This document shows, in pieces, positions 59,169 to 64,000 of a stretch of DNA of 64,000 nucleotides. The notes under the pieces are model-generated. The model was not told the DNA's origin, searched no databases, and was given only the letters and a program-made list of their open reading frames with translations. The stretch is taken from NCBI GenBank assembly GCA_910588155.1, contig CAJUPB010000002.1, positions 186,001-250,000 on the forward strand, given 5' to 3'. Origin of the DNA: an uncultured Christensenellaceae bacterium. Lineage in GTDB: Bacteria; Bacillota; Clostridia; Christensenellales; Pumilibacteraceae. Both the position numbers and the translations under genes were made by a program. Numbering within the stretch: the first letter of the stretch is position 1; each line of letters begins with the position of its first letter.

Positions 59169-60470
59169 ATGATTTCGAGCAATCTTTCGGGCAGAGAACT
59201 CAATGCTTGGAGCGGCGTATCTTTCGACTGTTCTTGCGGAAAGCGGCACGAGCTGAACACGGCGTTTTATATCGGAGAGGGCGCGGAGAACGACATCGTT
59301 TCCGCAGTCTCGGCGCTTGCGCCGTCCTGTTGCGGCGTAATGCTGCTGCGAGGCGAGGGATATGACGTATCCGATTTAAGCCGAACTTTGCGCCGCGGAG
59401 GATATAAGGTTTACGAGCGCGAAATTGCCGACGACGCCGACTTCGTCGTTTTGGAGGACTTGAATCGCGCAGACGACATAAGAGCGGTTATAGGCGTGGG
59501 AGGCGGATACATTGCCGACTGCGCGAAATACGTCGCCGCCTATGCGCGGATAAATTGCGGCATTGTCGTCAGGGTGCATTCTTCGCCGTCTTTTCTGGTG
59601 CCGTCCTCGGCTCTCGCCGAACGCGGAATGCCGCGGCTTTATAAAACGGTCACCCCGAAAGTTTTGGTGTGCGACCCGAGTAAACTGCCCGACGACTGCG
59701 AGTGCAATGCCGCCGCATTCGGAGCGATTGTGTCGCGTTTGGTCGCGCTTTACGATTGGAAGTTTGCTTCTCTCGTTCGCGCCGAACCTATTTGCAAAGA
59801 AATCTACGATGCCGCTCTCGGCGAGATAGACGGCGTTTTGAACCGATTGAGAGTTTGTTCGCGCCGCGACGTCTGTGTTCGCCGCATACTTTTGGAGAGC
59901 GGTTTGCGTCTTTCCGCGCTTGCCGCAATGAGCGGGTCGTCGCGCCTTTACAGCGGCGGGGACACGGCTTGCGCGCTGGCGCTGAATGCGTTGCGCAGGC
60001 ACGAAAAGAACGAGTTGCGATTGCAGGGCGAAAACGAATTTTTATTCTCGTTGATATTGTCGAAGATATACCCCGAACTGTTTTCGGCAAGAAAAGAGGG
60101 AGCGTTTTTTCCGCCGCCCGACAACAATCTGCGCTTGGAGAAAATGAAGGAATATTTCGGCGCGGAGGAATCCGTCGTTGCGCCGACGCTGTCGCCGTAT
60201 ATCGACGATGATGCGTTTAAACTGTACGATTACAGGATAGGCGAGTACGAGGACGAGCTGAAAGCCGAACTTGCGGTATTGAATACGCGGCTTAACGGCG
60301 CATACAAGATTTTCCGCAGGCTTTACAGCGACGACGGGTATTTTCTGAAAAGCTATCTCGATGTGTCGGAAGCCAAACTTTGCGTTGCGCTTGCGCCCGA
60401 AATGCGCAGTAAGTACACGGCGTTGACCCATATGAAAAATATGGGCTTGACCGACGGATATCTCATATAG
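59169..60470 (+). CDS. Glycerol-1-phosphate dehydrogenase-like protein, probably degenerate
   Basis: 433 residues from ATG 59169 with GGAGG upstream. The Rossmann part contains GGGYIADCAKYVA, the NAD-binding GGGxxxD motif of the iron-containing/G1P dehydrogenase group (AraM, EgsA). In the C-terminal half the segment around 258-272 (MSGSSRLYSGGDTACALAL) lines up with the GSSRPASGAEH metal-binding block of that family, but the conserved His is missing. The rest is longer than usual, with a helical tail. It might be a non-catalytic or differently acting homolog. No neighbour indicates a substrate. Confidence 0.6.
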   Translation: MISSNLSGRELNAWSGVSFDCSCGKRHELNTAFYIGEGAENDIVSAVSALAPSCCGVMLLRGEGYDVSDLSRTLRRGGYKVYEREIADDADFVVLEDLNRADDIRAVIGVGGGYIADCAKYVAAYARINCGIVVRVHSSPSFLVPSSALAERGMPRLYKTVTPKVLVCDPSKLPDDCECNAAAFGAIVSRLVALYDWKFASLVRAEPICKEIYDAALGEIDGVLNRLRVCSRRDVCVRRILLESGLRLSALAAMSGSSRLYSGGDTACALALNALRRHEKNELRLQGENEFLFSLILSKIYPELFSARKEGAFFPPPDNNLRLEKMKEYFGAEESVVAPTLSPYIDDDAFKLYDYRIGEYEDELKAELAVLNTRLNGAYKIFRRLYSDDGYFLKSYLDVSEAKLCVALAPEMRSKYTALTHMKNMGLTDGYLI

Positions 60471-60565
60471 ATTCCGATTTTTAATCTGTTTTTAATGTTT
60501 GTATAATAAACCTTTTAAGTGTCCGCTGTAAAATGAGCGTGTAGAGTAAAAAATGCTCTGCGCGC

Positions 60566-61111
60566 TCATATTTCGTATACGTCGCCGAAACTGTTTCGTA
60601 TACGAAGCTCCGCCGAATATTTCTCGCGACAGCAGCTCTTCAAAGCGTCGGAAATTCGACGGGCAAGATTGTAAACAAGACCCAGTCTCACGCAGGACAG
60701 CGCTTTCGCCGATTTGGCGCATACTGTTGCGGTGACGGATATGTCGCCGACTTCGGGCAAGTTCTTGCCCATAGCTTCGCCGGCTTTGAGACCGCCCGCA
60801 AATACGCGGATACTGCCTATGTCGGACGGTGCGCCCACCGCGCTGTCCACCGCCACAATCTGGCGGTCGGGGTGGTTGAGCCGTATCTGACGTTCGACCG
60901 AAACGAGATTCAGTGCGGTGACGGGTTGCGAAAGGTCGCCGTAGACGGGTGCGGAAGTCTGCAAAAGCTGTCCGATAATCGGACCGAGACTGTCGCCCGT
61001 GACACGGTCGGAACCTATGCAGAGAAATACGGGCGGCGTGAAAAGCAGACGGGAAAGTTCGTCTTTGACGCGTTCGGCGGCGTTATAATCATCGATAAAA
61101 ACTTTTAACAT
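60566..61111 (-). CDS. yyaC: YyaC-family spore protein (DUF1256)
   Basis: 181 residues. The family pattern is clear: FLCIGSDRVTGDSLGPIIGQLL near the N-terminus, IVAVDSAVGAPSDIGSIRVF, GGLKAGEAMGKNLPEVGDISVTATV. YyaC is related to the germination protease Gpr and is made in the forespore. It implies that the organism descends from, or is, a spore former. The ATG has no ribosome site and lies 8 bases after the -10 box of a sigma-G-type promoter. Confidence 0.88.
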   Translation of the reverse strand: MLKVFIDDYNAAERVKDELSRLLFTPPVFLCIGSDRVTGDSLGPIIGQLLQTSAPVYGDLSQPVTALNLVSVERQIRLNHPDRQIVAVDSAVGAPSDIGSIRVFAGGLKAGEAMGKNLPEVGDISVTATVCAKSAKALSCVRLGLVYNLARRISDALKSCCREKYSAELRIRNSFGDVYEI

Positions 61112-61118
61112 CGGTTGA

Positions 61119-61148
61119 GATTATGGACTTGCGTCAATAATAGTATAC
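61119..61148 (-). promoter_or_regulatory. Candidate sigma-G/sigma-F-type promoter of yyaC
   Basis: Minus strand: GTATA (61148-61144), 18 bases, CATAATC (61125-61119). It fits the forespore consensus GyATA-N18-CATnnTA well. The spore-type product supports it. Confidence 0.6.
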
Positions 61149-61174
61149 ATCGATTTCCAAGGAGGATTTCCAAA

Positions 61175-62437
61175 ATGTCAATTGCGGATATCGTAATCAT
61201 AGCAATAGTGGCGTTATTCGCGCTGATAGGGTTGGCGAAAGGGTTTTTCAAAACGCTCATTTCGTTTTTCGGGTGGTTCATTTCCATACTGATTGCCGCC
61301 CTCACCGCGCGCGTGGTCGCGGAGGCGCTGCTCGATATAACTGCCGTCGGCAACTTTGTCGCAGGCGGAGGCGAAGGCTTCTCGCTGTTTAAGCTCTTCA
61401 AAGGCATTCTTCCGCCGGCATTGAGCGAATTGCCCGCGACGGCGACTGCGGACGAAATAACCGCCGCTCTCGGCACGGGCGTGGTGGGTTCGATTTTGAA
61501 GCCGTTTATAGGACTTCTGACAAGCACCACGAATGCGGCAAACTCCGTCAGCGACGGCATAGCGCTTTCGCTTGCGGGCGGCGTGTTCGAAATTGTCGTC
61601 GGTATCGGTATGTTTATCGTATGCCGCATACTGATGACTCTGTTCACGATGTTTGCCAAATCTTTGATAAATCCCGACAAGAAAAAAGGTTTCTTGGGAC
61701 GTATCGGCGGTTTTGTTTTCGGTGCGGTTCGCGGCGCGTTGTACTGTGCGATACTCTTGGTGGTCATAGGCTTCTTGACGCCGTTCCAATTTATGCAGCC
61801 AGTGACATCGGAGATAGACAAGGGCGTGATTGCAAAACCGATTGCGCAGCAAGTTTACACGCTGTCGGGAAGAATAACCTCGCATCAGAATTACTACGAC
61901 AAATTGCTTGAAATATACAGACGCACGACGCACGAGACCACGGAAGACGAAGTCGCAGTCAGCGGTTTCTTCGACGAAGCTCTCGTCGACAACGGCGGTA
62001 TTTACGAAAAGCAGCTTTTCGGCGACAGCGACAGATACGACGTCATAATAAACGGTCTGAAAGGCAAGTTCGAAGCTGCGTCGAACGACATAAAGGGAGG
62101 CAAACTTGCGGATAAAGCCGATAAGATTGCCGAACTCGCGCAAGCCGTTAGGGCGGCGGGTGAAGAGACGCCGAGCGGTGCGATTTATGCGGCATTCGAA
62201 AAATTTACCGGCGACCTCGACCGTTATCATAAAGCGGAAGAAGCGGCGGATAAGAACGCTATTGAAAACGAGTTGGACGCGCAGTTGGAAACCATACAGC
62301 GTTTGCTTAACGACGAAACTCCTTTCAAAGAATTGTTCGGAGAAATCAGGTTTACGGAGGAGTCACAGCCCGAACCCGACCCTGTACCTACGCCCGAGCC
62401 GACTCCTACGCCGGAGCCCGAATCGGAAGAGGCATAA
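61175..62437 (+). CDS. CvpA-family membrane protein
   Basis: 420 residues from ATG 61175, preceded by AAGGAGG. Four or five hydrophobic helices in the first 220 residues, starting ADIVIIAIVALFALIGLAKGFF, which is the CvpA (colicin V production) motif, followed by a long soluble helical region and a C-terminal Pro-Glu repeat tail. CvpA proteins affect purine metabolism, envelope homeostasis and bacteriocin export in E. coli; here the role is unknown. It is divergent to yyaC. Confidence 0.8.
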   Translation: MSIADIVIIAIVALFALIGLAKGFFKTLISFFGWFISILIAALTARVVAEALLDITAVGNFVAGGGEGFSLFKLFKGILPPALSELPATATADEITAALGTGVVGSILKPFIGLLTSTTNAANSVSDGIALSLAGGVFEIVVGIGMFIVCRILMTLFTMFAKSLINPDKKKGFLGRIGGFVFGAVRGALYCAILLVVIGFLTPFQFMQPVTSEIDKGVIAKPIAQQVYTLSGRITSHQNYYDKLLEIYRRTTHETTEDEVAVSGFFDEALVDNGGIYEKQLFGDSDRYDVIINGLKGKFEAASNDIKGGKLADKADKIAELAQAVRAAGEETPSGAIYAAFEKFTGDLDRYHKAEEAADKNAIENELDAQLETIQRLLNDETPFKELFGEIRFTEESQPEPDPVPTPEPTPTPEPESEEA

Positions 62438-62536
62438 TCCTTTCGATGTAGAACTTCGTGCGCATAATGCGAAGGGCGCAACTTCGCGGCAGTGTCAATC
62501 GTCGCGGCATAAAATAGGATAATTTTATAACAAAAC

Positions 62537-62565
62537 AAAGTTCGGACGGCAGCGTCCGAACTTTT
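62537..62565 (+). terminator. Terminator of the CvpA-family gene
   Basis: GTTCGGACG (62540-62548) pairs perfectly with CGTCCGAAC (62553-62561) around GCAG, followed by TTTTG. Confidence 0.85.
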
Positions 62566-62662
62566 GTCCGTTTTTTCTCTTTATTCGGTCAATTTTTCCC
62601 GTATTACTACATAAGAATATATGTATAATGCGACATATATGAGTTTTGCGAGGAGAAATTCT

Positions 62663-63910
62663 ATGAAGTTCGTAAAAAAACTGTTCGTACTTACGGGACA
62701 CGGAGGAAAGGGCGCGGCGACCGTGGAGAGCAACGCTTTCGGAACTTTCGCACAGGTCGGGGTCGGCTTGCCGCCCTGCCGCGGCAAAAGATATTTCGTG
62801 TTCGTTTCCGATAAGACGAAAGTCTTTCCTATGAACGGCGGCGACAGATTCGACTTGGGCGACGTTTCCGTATCTCCCGCGCATCTCGCGGTGGTCGCGG
62901 TTGCGGGCAAAGATTTCGAAGTCGAGCTGTACGGCACGGACTGCGACAAGAAAATGTGGCAGAGCAATCTGCTCGATATGGCGAGAGGAAAGATAAATGA
63001 TTTCGAAAAGGCGACGAACTTGGAAGAATATGCGACGGAAGGCGCGCGCGAAAGACAGAAGGAAAAGACGTTGAGCCTTTTTCCGACCGTCGGCGGCTAT
63101 GACGACGGCGCGATTGCAAAAGTCAACTACTATTCCAACATATATTCCTCGCGCGAAAAAACGCCGTCCGAAGTGGCTTTCGAGCGTTCCCGTCTCGAAG
63201 AACTCGGCGACAATCTTTTGAAAGCCCGTTTCGACGTTCAATCGACGCAACCCGTCGAGGTGACGGAAAAGTCGGAAGAAATCATTGCCGAACGACTCGC
63301 CGAGAACCGTGCCGATAACAAGACCGCGGAAACCGCGGCGGAAGAAAATAAGAGCGAAGACGAAGCCGCCGCCGCAGTTGCGGTTGACGGTTTGCCTCGA
63401 TATGCGCGGTTTTTGTATTCTTACCGCGACGAGCTTTTGAAGCGCGGCGCAGAAAGAGCGGAAGCGAAAGAAGAAAAACAGCATACGGCAAAGATACTTT
63501 CGGAAAAGAGAGAGGACGTTTTTTTGACGGCTCCCAAAACGGACATATTGAAAAGCGAGACGATGTTAAAGGAAACGGCTCCCAAAAAGCTGAATTTTTA
63601 CGAGCGTATGAAGAGCAAAATAGACAGACTTTTCGAAGAGGGAACGAGAGAACCCGTATTGGAAAAACTTCTGCCGTCTTCCCGCTTCGTCAAAATCGCA
63701 GTCGAAGATTCCGACAAATACTATTGCGTGGGACTTGTCGGCAGTCCCGATTATATATGTTACGCCGTGCCCGCGGTGTACACTCCGCAGCCGCCCGAGG
63801 AATTGGACGGATATTGTCAGTGGCTGCCTACCGACGAAAACAGACCCGAGGGCGACGGTTTTTGGGTCATTTACCAAGACGCAGTCAGCGGCGACAGCGT
63901 CTCGATGTAA
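62663..63910 (+). CDS. Conserved clostridial protein of unknown function
   Basis: 415 residues from ATG 62663, preceded by GAGGAGA. No signal peptide or helix. The N-terminal 110 residues are compact; the middle is charged and probably coiled or disordered (repeated Glu/Ala/Lys); the C-terminal part contains FVKIAVEDSDKYYCVGLVG, YICYAVPAVYTPQPPEEL and GFWVIYQDAVSGDSV, a pattern I know from uncharacterised clostridial proteins. It was not linked to a named family. A TATAAT box lies at about 62632. Terminated at 63959. Confidence 0.6.
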   Translation: MKFVKKLFVLTGHGGKGAATVESNAFGTFAQVGVGLPPCRGKRYFVFVSDKTKVFPMNGGDRFDLGDVSVSPAHLAVVAVAGKDFEVELYGTDCDKKMWQSNLLDMARGKINDFEKATNLEEYATEGARERQKEKTLSLFPTVGGYDDGAIAKVNYYSNIYSSREKTPSEVAFERSRLEELGDNLLKARFDVQSTQPVEVTEKSEEIIAERLAENRADNKTAETAAEENKSEDEAAAAVAVDGLPRYARFLYSYRDELLKRGAERAEAKEEKQHTAKILSEKREDVFLTAPKTDILKSETMLKETAPKKLNFYERMKSKIDRLFEEGTREPVLEKLLPSSRFVKIAVEDSDKYYCVGLVGSPDYICYAVPAVYTPQPPEELDGYCQWLPTDENRPEGDGFWVIYQDAVSGDSVSM

Positions 63911-63958
63911 AAAGATACAAATCGCTTTCGCAAGCGTATTGAAAGAAAATTCCCTACG

Positions 63959-63994
63959 ACCCGTTGTCTTGATTTGCAAAACAGCGGGTTTTTG
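63959..63994 (+). terminator. Terminator at the right edge
   Basis: ACCCGTTGT (63959-63967) pairs with ACAGCGGGT (63981-63989), with one G-U, followed by TTTTG. A smaller CGCTT/AAGCG hairpin precedes it at about 63923-63936. Confidence 0.75.
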
Positions 63995-64000
63995 TTTTGC

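Noticed and set aside
1..64000. CRISPR array, rRNA operon, integrase or complete insertion sequence
   Set aside because: No regularly spaced repeats, rRNA segments, recombinase or terminal-repeat-bounded transposase were seen.

Overview
The window looks like a chromosome segment of an uncultured, probably anaerobic gut-type member of the Clostridia (Bacillota). This rests on clostridial-type rpoB/rpoC, strong AGGAGG ribosome sites, a YyaC-type spore protein, a TldD/TldE pair, a glycogen phosphorylase next to an amylomaltase, and a hybrid kinase/HD-GYP/HPt phosphorelay. Bases of core genes are moderately GC-balanced, while the accessory block at about 36.4-41.3 kb is visibly richer in A+T. No organism name can be fixed from the sequence alone.

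Layout. 0.1-7.8 kb: rpoB-rpoC with a textbook promoter and terminator. 7.9-17.1 kb: one tightly overlapping run made of a type III restriction-modification pair (mod, res), two GNAT/FemAB-like acyltransferases and two radical SAM proteins. 17.2-19.2 kb: a ferritin-like protein and a small membrane protein facing each other over a shared terminator. 19.3-23.1 kb: a heterodimeric ABC exporter. 23.2-27.0 kb: glgP and malQ for alpha-glucan use. 27.1-33.1 kb: a three-gene phosphorelay linked to cyclic-di-GMP. 33.2-35.7 kb: tldE and tldD on the minus strand.

35.9-41.6 kb: tRNA-Val followed by an A+T-rich restriction islet (HTH-Dam methylase, Mrr-like nuclease, DpnII-like nuclease, second methylase, small membrane protein, GNAT), bounded by an 18-bp direct repeat. 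41.6-43.5 kb: two divergent membrane-protein genes; the promoter of one has a G10 tract in its spacer and is a candidate for phase variation. 43.6-48.5 kb: a minus-strand run containing Imm5-like and SUKH-like immunity-type proteins without any toxin. 48.9-51.8 kb: a DUF4832-like surface protein, tRNA-Gly, a divergent FtsZ-like protein and two tRNA-Ser genes. 51.8-53.5 kb: a short islet with a partial copy of the tRNA-Ser 3' end, and the tmRNA gene (ssrA).

53.5-59.0 kb: regulatory accessory genes, namely a tandem-HTH regulator, an ECF-like sigma factor, a secreted C39-like protein, an anti-sigma-like protein, a sigma-region-4-like/DUF4096 fusion, a two-domain Big_3 protein and two small XRE regulators with clear operators. 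59.1-64.0 kb: a degenerate glycerol-1-phosphate-dehydrogenase-like protein, yyaC, a CvpA-family protein and a conserved clostridial protein.

The most noteworthy signals are: the G10 promoter tract; several genes whose ATG sits 6-8 bases after the -10 box (leaderless mRNAs); the FtsZ paralog whose GTPase signature has been replaced; the DPPY-to-DILY change in the type III methylase; the two dispersed palindromic repeats; and the overlapping acyltransferase/radical SAM cassette. None of these could be tested by database search here.
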